64,000 nucleotides of DNA, from positions 29,984-93,983 of the forward strand of contig NZ_BMFD01000016.1 of the NCBI RefSeq assembly GCF_014637795.1, written 5' to 3'. The DNA comes from Belliella aquatica (GTDB lineage: Bacteria > Bacteroidota > Bacteroidia > Cytophagales > Cyclobacteriaceae). Of this stretch, positions 17,957-26,020 are shown in pieces. A model generated the notes under the pieces. The model saw only the letters and a list, made by a program, of their open reading frames with translations. It was not told the origin of the DNA and searched no databases. Each line of letters starts with the position of its first letter. The first letter of the stretch is position 1. Position numbers and translations under genes: made by a program.

Positions 17957-18271
17957 ATGGCAGTTAATCCATCTATCATCACAAGAGACTTAGAAAAAAT
18001 TGCAGCACCAACTGGCAACCTGTATGAGTCTATTCATGTTATCGGCCAAAGAGCAAAGCAGATTTCTTCTACAATGAAAGAAGAGCTCAATAGCAAACTT
18101 TCTGAATTTGCATCTACGGTAGATAACCTTGAAGAGGTTTTTGAAAACAAAGAGCAGATCGAAATTTCTAAGTTCTATGAAAGAATGCCAAAACCATCTA
18201 CTTTGGCAATGGAAGAGTTTGTAGAAGGAAAAATCTACTCTCGTCATCCAGATCTTGATATCGAAGGATAA
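17957..18271 (+). CDS. rpoZ: RNA polymerase omega subunit, Bacteroidota type
   Basis: The 104-aa protein is the Rpb6/omega-like subunit that helps assemble RNA polymerase. The diagnostic region is SIITRDLEKIAAPTGNLYESIHVIGQRAKQI, where the short helix ending in R-A-K-Q-I corresponds to the conserved omega core. In this phylum it is longer than E. coli omega and ends in an acidic tail. It follows bamD by 9 bp and shares one base with coaBC (TAATG), consistent with a single transcript. Confidence 0.9.
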   Translation: MAVNPSIITRDLEKIAAPTGNLYESIHVIGQRAKQISSTMKEELNSKLSEFASTVDNLEEVFENKEQIEISKFYERMPKPSTLAMEEFVEGKIYSRHPDLDIEG

Positions 18272-19479
18272 TGAAATTAAAAGGTAAACGAATCCTACTG
18301 GGCGTAACAGGCAGTATTGCTGCTTACAAAAGTGCCCATTTGACACGTTTATTAGTAAAAGAAGGAGCAGAGGTACAAATCATCATGAGTACCTCTGCTC
18401 TTGATTTTATAACCCCATTGACATTAGCTACACTTTCCAAAAACCCTGTTCATCATAAGTTTCACTCAGATGAAAATGGGGTATGGACCAATCATGTCGA
18501 ACTAGGCCTTTGGGCTGATTTATTTTTAGTAGCACCCATTTCCGCCAATACCTTGGCCAAATTTGCAAATGGTATTTGCGATAGCCTACTTACAGCAACC
18601 TATTTATCTGCCCGATGTCCTGTGATGATAGCTCCAGCAATGGACTTAGACATGTATCAACATCCATCAGTAAGAAAAAATCTATCCTTAGTAGCTAGCT
18701 TTGGTAACCTTATTCTTGATGCTGAGGCTGGAGAACTTGCAAGCGGACTTTCCGGTCAAGGCAGATTAATGGAGCCTGAACACATCCTGGAAAATGTGTT
18801 GAATCATTTTTCAGCAAAGCAAACCTTTAAAGGTAAGCAAGTCCTAATTACTTCTGGTCCAACCCAAGAAGCTATAGACCCAGTTCGTTTTATCAGTAAC
18901 CACTCAAGTGGAAAGATGGGCGCTGCTTTAGCAGAAGCTTTTGCCAGTCAAGGTGCAGAAGTGCATGTAGTCTTAGGTCATGGCTCAATCAAACCAGATC
19001 ATTCTAATATCCATATTTATCCAGTCAAAAGTGCTTCTGAAATGTATGAAGCTTCGCGAAATCTTCATCAAAAAATGAATATTTGTGTCTTTGCGGCAGC
19101 TGTAGCAGATTATGCTCCCAAAGAAATTGCGAAAGAGAAAATCAAAAAAGCAGGGGAAGGGATGACTATTGAGTTGGTGAGGAATGTGGATATTGCAGCT
19201 GCATTAGGTCAGGAGAAAAAAGCACATCAAATCCATGTTGGCTTTGCTCTCGAGACGGAGAATGAAGCATTTCATGCTAAAGAAAAATTAAAGAAGAAAA
19301 ACTTCGACTTGATTGTACTCAATTCTATGAAAGAGGCTGGTGCAGGCTTTCAGCTTGACACCAACAAAGTTACTCTTTTCTCTAAATCTGGATCCGAGCA
19401 AACTTCAGAGGTTTTACCAAAAGCACAAATCGCAGATTTGATTCTGAAGGGTATTAAAAATCTTCCTGTCGAAATCTAA
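18271..19479 (+). CDS. coaBC: Bifunctional phosphopantothenoylcysteine decarboxylase/phosphopantothenate-cysteine ligase
   Basis: CoaBC adds cysteine to 4'-phosphopantothenate and decarboxylates the product in coenzyme A synthesis. The flavin-dependent CoaC half has LGVTGSIAAYKSAHL and the APAMDLDMYQHP block; this has Asp where E. coli Dfp has Asn in PxMNxxMW. The CoaB half starts near residue 190 with VLITSGPTQEAIDPVRFISNHSSGKMG and contains AAAVADYAPK and the KIKK motif. The length (402 aa) is standard. The start codon overlaps the rpoZ stop by one base. Confidence 0.95.
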   Translation: MKLKGKRILLGVTGSIAAYKSAHLTRLLVKEGAEVQIIMSTSALDFITPLTLATLSKNPVHHKFHSDENGVWTNHVELGLWADLFLVAPISANTLAKFANGICDSLLTATYLSARCPVMIAPAMDLDMYQHPSVRKNLSLVASFGNLILDAEAGELASGLSGQGRLMEPEHILENVLNHFSAKQTFKGKQVLITSGPTQEAIDPVRFISNHSSGKMGAALAEAFASQGAEVHVVLGHGSIKPDHSNIHIYPVKSASEMYEASRNLHQKMNICVFAAAVADYAPKEIAKEKIKKAGEGMTIELVRNVDIAAALGQEKKAHQIHVGFALETENEAFHAKEKLKKKNFDLIVLNSMKEAGAGFQLDTNKVTLFSKSGSEQTSEVLPKAQIADLILKGIKNLPVEI

Positions 19480-19520
19480 ACATATTTTTATCGTTATCTT
19501 TAGATCAATAAAAGATCGAT

Positions 19521-20423
19521 ATGAAAAAATTCATTTTCCTTACCATTCTTATTCTTTCCCCACTTTTCGTTTTTTCTCAAGAATTGAATTTCCAAGTGAT
19601 TATCAATTCAGATAGAGCAAGAACACAAGAAAAAGATGTCTTTGAAGATATGAAGACGACATTTGAACAATACTTAAATGGTAGAAATTGGACAAATGAC
19701 GAGTTCAGACCCATCGAAAGGATCAAAGGAAGTATGCTCATCACGATCAATGACATGCCTCAGGTTGGTTTTTACAATGCTACTGTTCAGGTGCAAGTTG
19801 TAAGACCTATCTATGGCACGAATTACGAGAGCATGACTTTCAATTTTATTGATAGAAACTGGACTTTCGAATTTCTTCAAAATCAGCCACTTGAATTCAA
19901 CCGATTTTCATACCTTAACAACATCAGCTCTCTCCTAGCCTACTATGCTAATATGGCCTTAGGCATTGATTACGATTCTTTTACTTTGAGAGGAGGAGAC
20001 CCATATTTTGAAATAGCAAATGGCATCGTCAATAATGCCCAACAGTCAAATCGTCCAGGATGGAATCAAAGTCCGACTGATAGAAGGAATCGCTATTGGC
20101 TGATCAACGATATTTATACTTCTTCGGTATTCGCTCCGATTCGAGAAGCCATCTACCTTTATCATCGAAAAGGCATGGATTTGCTGAATAAAGACCCTAA
20201 TGAAGCTTACAAAAATATGCTTGAAGCCATCAAAAAGGTCGAAGAAGCCAATACCGCTCAGCCAAACAGTATTTTTACTATCTCATTTATGGATGCAAAA
20301 GGAGATGAAATCAGCAAGATTTTCAAAAATGCTCCTTTGGAAATTCGAACAGAAGCGGTGGAACTCTTGTTGAAAGTGGATCCAAATAATGCTAGAAAAT
20401 ACAATGACCTACTGAAAGGTTGA
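19521..20423 (+). CDS. DUF4835 family protein (PorD-like)
   Basis: A signal peptide (FLTILILSPLFVFSQ) is followed by the DUF4835 family sequence: LNFQVIINSDRARTQ, KDVFEDMKTTFEQYLNGRNWT, then NNISSLLAYYANMALGIDYDSF and SPTDRRNRYWLINDIYT. The family is periplasmic, restricted to Bacteroidota, and often sits between coaBC and recN, as here. Some databases call it PorD and link it to type IX secretion; I recall this name but cannot check it. The length (300 aa) is typical. Confidence 0.85.
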   Translation: MKKFIFLTILILSPLFVFSQELNFQVIINSDRARTQEKDVFEDMKTTFEQYLNGRNWTNDEFRPIERIKGSMLITINDMPQVGFYNATVQVQVVRPIYGTNYESMTFNFIDRNWTFEFLQNQPLEFNRFSYLNNISSLLAYYANMALGIDYDSFTLRGGDPYFEIANGIVNNAQQSNRPGWNQSPTDRRNRYWLINDIYTSSVFAPIREAIYLYHRKGMDLLNKDPNEAYKNMLEAIKKVEEANTAQPNSIFTISFMDAKGDEISKIFKNAPLEIRTEAVELLLKVDPNNARKYNDLLKG

Positions 20424-20466
20424 TTTCATTTTCTTAGTTTTGCATCATTAAAAAATTTAAAAATTC

Positions 20467-22119
20467 ATGCTCAAAAGCCTTAGCATAGCCAATTACGCTT
20501 TGATTCAATCACTTGAGATGGAACCTTGTGCTTCTCTAAATATGATTACAGGAGAGACCGGGGCAGGAAAATCCATTATGCTCGGAGCGGTTGGATTACT
20601 TTTGGGAAATAGAGCCGATACCAAAGCACTTTTTAACGAAGAAAAAAAATGTATCGTAGAAGGTGTCTTTGATATTAAAAATTACAAACTGCAAGATTTA
20701 TTCGAAAGTGAAGACTTAGACTTCGAAGAAGTCTGTATCATCCGCAGAGAAATCAGCCCAAATGGAAAATCTCGTGCATTTATCAATGATACGCCTGTCA
20801 GATTAGAAATCCTCAAAGAACTCGGAAAATCCTTGATGGATGTTCACTCTCAACACGACAGTTTGCAACTAGGTGAAGGAGAATACCAACTGGACTTGAT
20901 CGATGCCTACACTCAATCTCAACAGGAATTCACTTCCTATTCACAAGCCTATTCAGGCTATCAAAAAGCAAAAAGAGCTTACGAAAAATTAGCTGAACAA
21001 GCTTTAGAACTAAAGAAAGAAGCTGACTTCAATCAATTTCAACTTGAGGAATTGAGTTCCCTAAGTTTAAAATCCGGGGAACAAGAAGAATTGGAAAGTG
21101 ACCAGGAAATCCTCGAAAATGCCGAAGAGATCAAAAGCAAAATTCAAGAAATCCTTGTTCAACTTCAGGATGAGCAGTTTGGAGGATTGAATATCCTAAG
21201 TCAAGCAAATCTTGGCATTCAGCAACTAGGGAAATTTGCCCAAAAATTCGACCCTTTCAAAGAACGATTCCAAAGCATTTTAATAGAACTTAAAGATATC
21301 GCCGAAAGTCTAGAAGACGAAGACAGTAAAGTCGAAGTAGACTTCGAAAAACTTGAAGCCACTAGAGAACGCTTGAGCAAGATCTACCAACTCCAACAAA
21401 AACATGGTTTGGATTCCGTAGATGGGCTAATCACTTTAGAGAAAGAATTGGCTGAAAAAGCCTTTCAGATAGAGAATTTGGATGAACAATTGGAAGACTT
21501 GAAATCTGAAATGCATGCCGCCCACAAGTCACTATTAGAAAAAGGAGCGCTGCTCAGTAAAAAACGGAAAACAGGATTTCAAGCATTTTCCAAGGAACTG
21601 ATATCTCTGCTTGTGCAGTTGGGAATGGAAAATGCTCAAGTGGAATTCTCCCATCAATTGATTGCTCCTAGCAAGCATGGCATAGATCAGATCGACTTAC
21701 TTTTCTCAGCCAACAAAGGTGTGAAACCACAAGCTTTGAAGCAGGTGGCTTCTGGTGGGGAGTTTTCAAGGTTGATCTTTGGTATCAAGTATATCATGGC
21801 AGACAAGATGGCTTTGCCGACTTTGATTTTTGATGAAATTGATACCGGAGTTTCTGGTGAAGTGGCCTTGCAGATGGTTCGCATGATGCAACAAATTGCT
21901 AAAAACCACCAAGTGGTCTGTATCAGTCATTTGCCACAAGTTGCAGCCAAGGGAGATCAACATTATTTTGTGTACAAGGACAACAGTTCGGCAAGAACAA
22001 TTTCTAAAATCCGTCTGCTTGAAAACACGGAACGCATCACAGAAATTGCCAAGATGATTGCGGGTTCTAACCCTTCCGAAAGCGCATTTGAAAGTGCACG
22101 GGAATTGCTAAAAAATTAG
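20467..22119 (+). CDS. recN: DNA repair protein RecN
   Basis: RecN is an SMC-like ATPase that acts early in double-strand break repair. The 550-aa protein has Walker A (GETGAGKS, 29-36), the HSQHDSLQL block, a long coiled coil (about 150-370), the ABC signature VASGGEFSRL, Walker B (LPTLIFDEIDTGVSGEVA) and a C-terminal VCISHLPQVAAKGDQH. It follows DUF4835 by 43 bp. A TAGTTTTG at 20435-20442 matches the -7 consensus and may give it a promoter of its own. Confidence 0.95.
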   Translation: MLKSLSIANYALIQSLEMEPCASLNMITGETGAGKSIMLGAVGLLLGNRADTKALFNEEKKCIVEGVFDIKNYKLQDLFESEDLDFEEVCIIRREISPNGKSRAFINDTPVRLEILKELGKSLMDVHSQHDSLQLGEGEYQLDLIDAYTQSQQEFTSYSQAYSGYQKAKRAYEKLAEQALELKKEADFNQFQLEELSSLSLKSGEQEELESDQEILENAEEIKSKIQEILVQLQDEQFGGLNILSQANLGIQQLGKFAQKFDPFKERFQSILIELKDIAESLEDEDSKVEVDFEKLEATRERLSKIYQLQQKHGLDSVDGLITLEKELAEKAFQIENLDEQLEDLKSEMHAAHKSLLEKGALLSKKRKTGFQAFSKELISLLVQLGMENAQVEFSHQLIAPSKHGIDQIDLLFSANKGVKPQALKQVASGGEFSRLIFGIKYIMADKMALPTLIFDEIDTGVSGEVALQMVRMMQQIAKNHQVVCISHLPQVAAKGDQHYFVYKDNSSARTISKIRLLENTERITEIAKMIAGSNPSESAFESARELLKN

Positions 22120-22234
22120 ATTGAACCTACTTTCAATTTGATTAAAGCCATCTAAACCATAAAAGATCAACAATCGTCTCAAATTTTTCTGTATTTTTAC
22201 CTCTTCAAATTCGTAAAAAACAAACAAAAATATT

Positions 22235-23050
22235 ATGCCTGAGAATCTACTAAAAGGAAAAGTCGGTATCATCACCGGTGCTTTGGATGAAAATTCAATT
22301 GCTTGGAAAACAGCCCTCAAAGCGCACGAACAAGGAGCTAAATTTGTATTGACCAATGCTCCTATCGCCATGAGAATGGGCGCAATCAACGAATTGGCAC
22401 AGGAGTGCGGTACGATTGTCATTCCTGCTGATGCGACTTCTTTGGAAGATATCGAAAAACTTTATACCGAGGCAAAGGAATATTTAGGTGGAAATTTTGA
22501 CTTTTTGCTTCACTCCATTGGCATGTCGCCAAACATTCGAAAAGGAAGATCTTACGGTGACCTGAATTACGATTGGGCTAACAAATCTTATGATGTTTCT
22601 GCTATTTCATTCCATAAGATGATGCAGATATCTGAGAAAATGGATGTGATGAACGAATGGGGTTCCATCATGGGCCTTTCTTATATTGCTGCGCAGAGAG
22701 TATATCCTTTCTACACAGATATGGCTGATGCCAAAGCACTTTTGGAAAGCATCGCTAGAGGATATGGCTACAGATATGGCAAGTTGAAAAAAGTAAGAGT
22801 CAACACCATCTCTCAATCTCCAACCAAAACAACAGCTGGAACAGGAATCGGAGGTTTTGATACTTTCTACAACTTTGCAGACAAGATGTCTCCACTTGGC
22901 AATGCTTCAGCAGAAGCTTGCGCAGATTACATCATCACCATGTTCTCAGACTTTACCAGATACGTGACCATGCAGAACCTATTCCACGACGGAGGATATT
23001 CTACAACAGGAATATCTGAAGAATTGATGGAAGGATTGACTGGGGAATGA
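22235..23050 (+). CDS. fabI: Enoyl-[acyl-carrier-protein] reductase (NADH)
   Basis: FabI performs the last reduction in each round of fatty-acid elongation. The 271-aa short-chain dehydrogenase fold has GIITGALDENSIAW at the NAD-binding turn, LLHSIGMSP, and the active-site segment MGLSYIAAQRVYPFYTDMADAKALLES, with Tyr and Lys in the FabI spacing. TISQSPTKTTAGTGIGGF and NLFHDGGYSTTG complete the family pattern. Bacteroidota FabI proteins share this slightly divergent catalytic loop. It is the target class of triclosan-type inhibitors. Confidence 0.93.
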   Translation: MPENLLKGKVGIITGALDENSIAWKTALKAHEQGAKFVLTNAPIAMRMGAINELAQECGTIVIPADATSLEDIEKLYTEAKEYLGGNFDFLLHSIGMSPNIRKGRSYGDLNYDWANKSYDVSAISFHKMMQISEKMDVMNEWGSIMGLSYIAAQRVYPFYTDMADAKALLESIARGYGYRYGKLKKVRVNTISQSPTKTTAGTGIGGFDTFYNFADKMSPLGNASAEACADYIITMFSDFTRYVTMQNLFHDGGYSTTGISEELMEGLTGE

Positions 23051-23362
23051 GGTCGAACCGTTAAAAGGTTCGAAGGTTGGAAAATTGAAAAGTTGAAAAA
23101 TTGAGAAATTGTTGAAAGGTTAGAATAGCTTGTCCGCCGTGGCAGGTTTCAAAGTTGGAAAAGCTTGTCCCGAGTATCGGGATTGGCTTGCGCAAGATTT
23201 AGCGTTTGTCATAAATATCTGGATTGGAAGCCTTCCTGAAAATCATACCCTTACAATCCTCAGTTCTTGGTACTTGGTACATCGTACTTGATACAAAAAT
23301 AATCCATCTCACTTTCTTATGTCTTGAATCTCATGTCTCACGTCTCATATCTATTTAAAAGC
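23051..23362. repeat. Gene-free stretch with low-complexity and palindromic repeats
   Basis: The stretch after fabI is degenerate repeat sequence: imperfect iterations of GTTGAAAA at about 23085-23125, a TCCGCC/GGCAGG block near 23132-23146 (compare 47364-47377), and the palindrome TCCCGAGTATCGGGA at 23168-23182 (compare 31385 and 42289). There is no coding signal. Confidence 0.55.
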
Positions 23363-24004
23363 ATGAAAAAAACACTCATTACCATACTTTCCGCCACTTT
23401 ATTATTCTCTTGTGGTGGAGAAACAAAAGAAGTTGCTGAAGTTACCCTTGAAGCGGACACGGAAGAACTTTCAAATTTGGAAAAAGAACATACACTTGAA
23501 AAAACAGCCTATGCTGACAGTGTAAATGCGGGTTTGGTAGAAGATACCTTCAAAGGCAGTGCTAGAAGAGAAGCTATTGGCTCCATTGGTGATGCTACTG
23601 TCACGATCAATTATGGTTCTCCAGGAAAAAGAGGACGTGTAATCTGGAATGGATTGGTATCTTATGATCAAGTATGGGTCAGTGGTTCGCACTGGGCCAC
23701 AGCAGTGACATTTTCAGAAGTTGTAGTTATCAATGATGTCGAAGTACCTGCTGGGATGTATGGATTCTTTACCATCCCCGGAAGAGAGGAATGGACATTG
23801 ATTATCAATAAGCATTATGACCAACATTTGGCAGACGAATATGATGAAGCAGATGATCTGGTAAGGGTAAGCGTCAAGCCAATCCAACTAGATAATGAAG
23901 TACAGCGATTAACCTACGAAGTTGAAAAAGTCTCAGACACTGAAGGAGTCATCTCCCTCAGTTGGGATCAAATCAAAGTAAGCGTGCCATTCAGTATCAA
24001 ATAA
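23363..24004 (+). CDS. DUF2911 lipoprotein
   Basis: The 213-aa precursor begins with a lipoprotein signal (ATLLFSCGG), then an acidic linker, then a DUF2911 domain. The domain shows DATVTINYGSPGKRGRVIWNGLVSYDQVW, a SHWATAVTFS strand, VPAGMYGFFTIPGREEWTLIINK and a C-terminal ISLSWDQIKVSVPF. DUF2911 proteins are exported Bacteroidota proteins of unknown function. I start at the ATG at 23363, since the extra 13 residues from 23324 would precede the signal peptide. A terminator follows 4 bp after the stop. Confidence 0.87.
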   Translation: MKKTLITILSATLLFSCGGETKEVAEVTLEADTEELSNLEKEHTLEKTAYADSVNAGLVEDTFKGSARREAIGSIGDATVTINYGSPGKRGRVIWNGLVSYDQVWVSGSHWATAVTFSEVVVINDVEVPAGMYGFFTIPGREEWTLIINKHYDQHLADEYDEADDLVRVSVKPIQLDNEVQRLTYEVEKVSDTEGVISLSWDQIKVSVPFSIK

Positions 24005-24008
24005 TCTC

Positions 24009-24040
24009 AAAGCTGTCCGAAAGGGCAGCTTTTATTTTTT
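24009..24040 (+). terminator. Terminator of the DUF2911 gene
   Basis: The stem AAAGCTGTCC (24009-24018) pairs with GGGCAGCTTT (24023-24032), with one G-U pair, around a GAAA tetraloop. A T-rich run follows to 24040. Confidence 0.85.
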
Positions 24041-24128
24041 GGGGTAAAATCTTTATAAATCATTTCTATCTAAAACTAGAGACGTAGTCCATATATCTTC
24101 GCAGAAAAATTGAATATAGGTGAAACAT

Positions 24129-24259
24129 GGGGCGTAGCCCTGTAATCTATTTTTTGCTAAAGAATTATTCTTTGATGGACCAAAAAGATGTCAGGGCTAC
24201 GCCCCTACAATGAATAAATTTCATTTGTTTTTCTAGGAAGATCACAGGGCTAAAGCCCC
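24129..24259. repeat. REP-like element with 14-bp inverted ends
   Basis: GGGGCGTAGCCCTG (24129-24142) is perfectly complementary to 24192-24205. The 49-nt spacer has its own AAAGAATTATTCTTT palindrome. A GGGCTAAAGCCCC palindrome follows near 24247-24259. This explains most of the gap between the DUF2911 terminator and yoeB. It resembles REP elements mobilised by RAYT transposases elsewhere; none is encoded here. Confidence 0.6.
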
Positions 24260-24373
24260 TTTTGGGTAGCTTTTCTTATTTGGAGAAATAATTGTAAATT
24301 TCATTACAGAAAATTCACCTAAAATCGCAAAGATTTAATGTGCCATTAAAATTCTCACCCTAATGTTTTTACT

Positions 24374-24631
24374 CTAGTCATAATGAAATCGGCATTTTGC
24401 AATTAATATTTCACCTTCTCTATATTGGTAAATAAGTCTATGTTCGCTATCAATCCGTCTAGACCAAAATCCAGCGTACTTATGTTTCAAAGGCTCAGGT
24501 TTTCCAATTCCATCAAAAGGGTTTCGCGCAATATCTTTTAAAAGTTCATTTATTTTCTTGAGCTTATTCTTGTCGGTTTTTTGCCAATACAAATAATCTT
24601 CCCAAGACTCATCTACAAAAATATACTTCAT
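24374..24631 (-). CDS. yoeB: YoeB/Txe family toxin
   Basis: The 85-aa RelE-superfamily mRNA interferase would cut mRNA in the ribosomal A site when freed from its antitoxin. The family pattern is complete: SWEDYLYWQKTDKNKLKKINELLKDI, NPFDGIGKPEPLKHKYAGFWSRRI and SEHRLIYQY, ending in CRFHYD. The Glu, Arg and C-terminal His expected for catalysis are present. The start overlaps the antitoxin stop by 4 bp, the usual arrangement for coupled expression. Confidence 0.95.
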   Translation of the reverse strand: MKYIFVDESWEDYLYWQKTDKNKLKKINELLKDIARNPFDGIGKPEPLKHKYAGFWSRRIDSEHRLIYQYREGEILIAKCRFHYD

Positions 24632-24885
24632 TTAATTTCAATTAAGTCATTATTAAAAGCTTCTCCTTTCTTTAGTTTATCAATTGCAGCGTCTAATCTT
24701 AGTTCATTTTTTCGAGAAGATAATTCGTGATTTGTGGCCATAAGAGAATTGTACTCTTGCAGAGACATGACTACAATTCCAGAATCTTTACCACGATTTA
24801 TAATCAAAGTTTCAAAGTTTTTTGCAACTCTATCCAAATAAGTCTTAATGTCCTTTCTAAACTCTGAGACAGTTGTAATTTGCAT
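24628..24885 (-). CDS. yefM: YefM/Phd family antitoxin
   Basis: The 85-aa antitoxin has the Phd/YefM N-terminal DNA-binding and dimerisation fold (TVSEFRKDIKTYLDRVA, LIINRGKDSGIVVMSLQEYNSL). Its C-terminal tail (AIDKLKKGEAFNNDLIEI) should wrap the toxin. It precedes yoeB and should repress the operon together with it. Two hexamer cores typical of YefM operators lie just upstream, over the promoter. Confidence 0.94.
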   Translation of the reverse strand: MQITTVSEFRKDIKTYLDRVAKNFETLIINRGKDSGIVVMSLQEYNSLMATNHELSSRKNELRLDAAIDKLKKGEAFNNDLIEIK

Positions 24886-24902
24886 AATATTGTATTTAAT
24901 TT

Positions 24903-24938
24903 AGTACAAATATATGTACATAATATCATTTTGGCAAT
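24903..24938 (-). promoter_or_regulatory. yefM-yoeB promoter and operator
   Basis: On the minus strand a TATATTTG -7 box (24914-24907) lies 20 bp after ATTG (24938-24935). TGTACA (24915-24920) and the near-copy AGTACA (24903-24908, plus strand) flank and overlap the -7 box, 12 bp centre to centre. E. coli YefM-YoeB binds TGTACA cores; as I recall, the spacing there is also 12 bp. The layout predicts direct occlusion of RNA polymerase. Confidence 0.65.
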
Positions 24939-25072
24939 TTTAACCTTAATATTTCCAGCTACAAAACCACTTTTTGAGTTAGCGCACAAGGTCTCAGAAA
25001 GGTATGCCTGAGTGCATATTTTGATATGCTAAATTTCCAGATTCAAGCAAAATCAAGAACTATATATTGCCA

Positions 25073-25849
25073 TTAAAACTCCACATCATATAAGACCAAT
25101 CCATTGGCAGGAACTTTTCCACTCAAAGGACTTGTCTCTTGGCTTTTTAAAGCTTCTTGAATGTCTGCTTTGGTGATGATTCCTTTTCCCACTTCCAGTA
25201 AACTCCCCATCATCAGTCTAACTTGGTGCATCAGAAAGCCTTTTCCTTTTACCCTGTAGCAATATCTTTTTAGACTTGACCCATCAGCCAGTAACAAGTT
25301 ATCTTCCAAAATCTCAGACTCAAAAATCTGTCTGCGGTAGTTATCAGATTGCTTATGCTTGGCACAGAATCTTCGGAAATCATGCTCGCCAACAAAAACA
25401 GCAGCTGCAGCTTTCATCGAATCAATATCAAGTTCCCCTATAAAGTATGTCAAATTCCCAGCTGCAAAGGGGTGAAACTTTTCCCCTGTTGAAAAGTAGT
25501 ATCGATATTCTTTCGCAATAACATCCTGAATTATATTGAAATCTAAGGAAACTCGCTTTCCCTCCAACAACCTGATATCATCGGGGAGATTTTCGTTGAC
25601 TTGGTTGATGAAATCCTCCAAGTCAATCTCTGAAATATGAAAGAGTTCGAAGGCTCCTCGGTGGCAGGAAACTCCCGAGTCTGTTCTTCCAGCACTTAAA
25701 ATATTGAATTCTTCATGACCAAGTACATACCTAAAAACCTTTTCCAATTTCCCTTGGATCGTTTTCAAACCAGGCTGCTTCTGCCAGCCATGATAGCGAA
25801 GGCCTAGGTATTGGATATAAAAAAGGTAGGTGAAGGGTTTGTTTTGCAT
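25073..25849 (-). CDS. truA: tRNA pseudouridine(38-40) synthase
   Basis: TruA makes pseudouridine at positions 38-40 in the tRNA anticodon arm. The 258-aa protein has YLGLRYHGWQKQPG..TIQGKLE, the catalytic aspartate in SAGRTDSGVSCHRGAF, the YRYYF block, and KGKGFLMHQVRLMMGSLLEVG. I use the ATG at 25849 (MQNKPF); the frame stays open to 25885 but those residues are not conserved in the family. It is probably monocistronic. Confidence 0.93.
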   Translation of the reverse strand: MQNKPFTYLFYIQYLGLRYHGWQKQPGLKTIQGKLEKVFRYVLGHEEFNILSAGRTDSGVSCHRGAFELFHISEIDLEDFINQVNENLPDDIRLLEGKRVSLDFNIIQDVIAKEYRYYFSTGEKFHPFAAGNLTYFIGELDIDSMKAAAAVFVGEHDFRRFCAKHKQSDNYRRQIFESEILEDNLLLADGSSLKRYCYRVKGKGFLMHQVRLMMGSLLEVGKGIITKADIQEALKSQETSPLSGKVPANGLVLYDVEF

Positions 25850-26020
25850 TGAAGTTGAGTTGATGCCGAAAATTACAGAAACCAAAATTCAAAACTCATA
25901 GTAAAGGCAGATATATTCTCTTGGGAATAGGAGATAGATTAAAGGAAATAAATTCATTGACTTAATATTAGTAGATTAAGCGTTTAAATCAACCTAATAA
26001 ATACCTTATTCATAAAATTA

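Noticed and set aside
23068..23081. GGTTCGAA resembling a tRNA T-loop
   Set aside because: No acceptor stem, anticodon arm or D arm can be built around it; it belongs to the low-complexity repeats.
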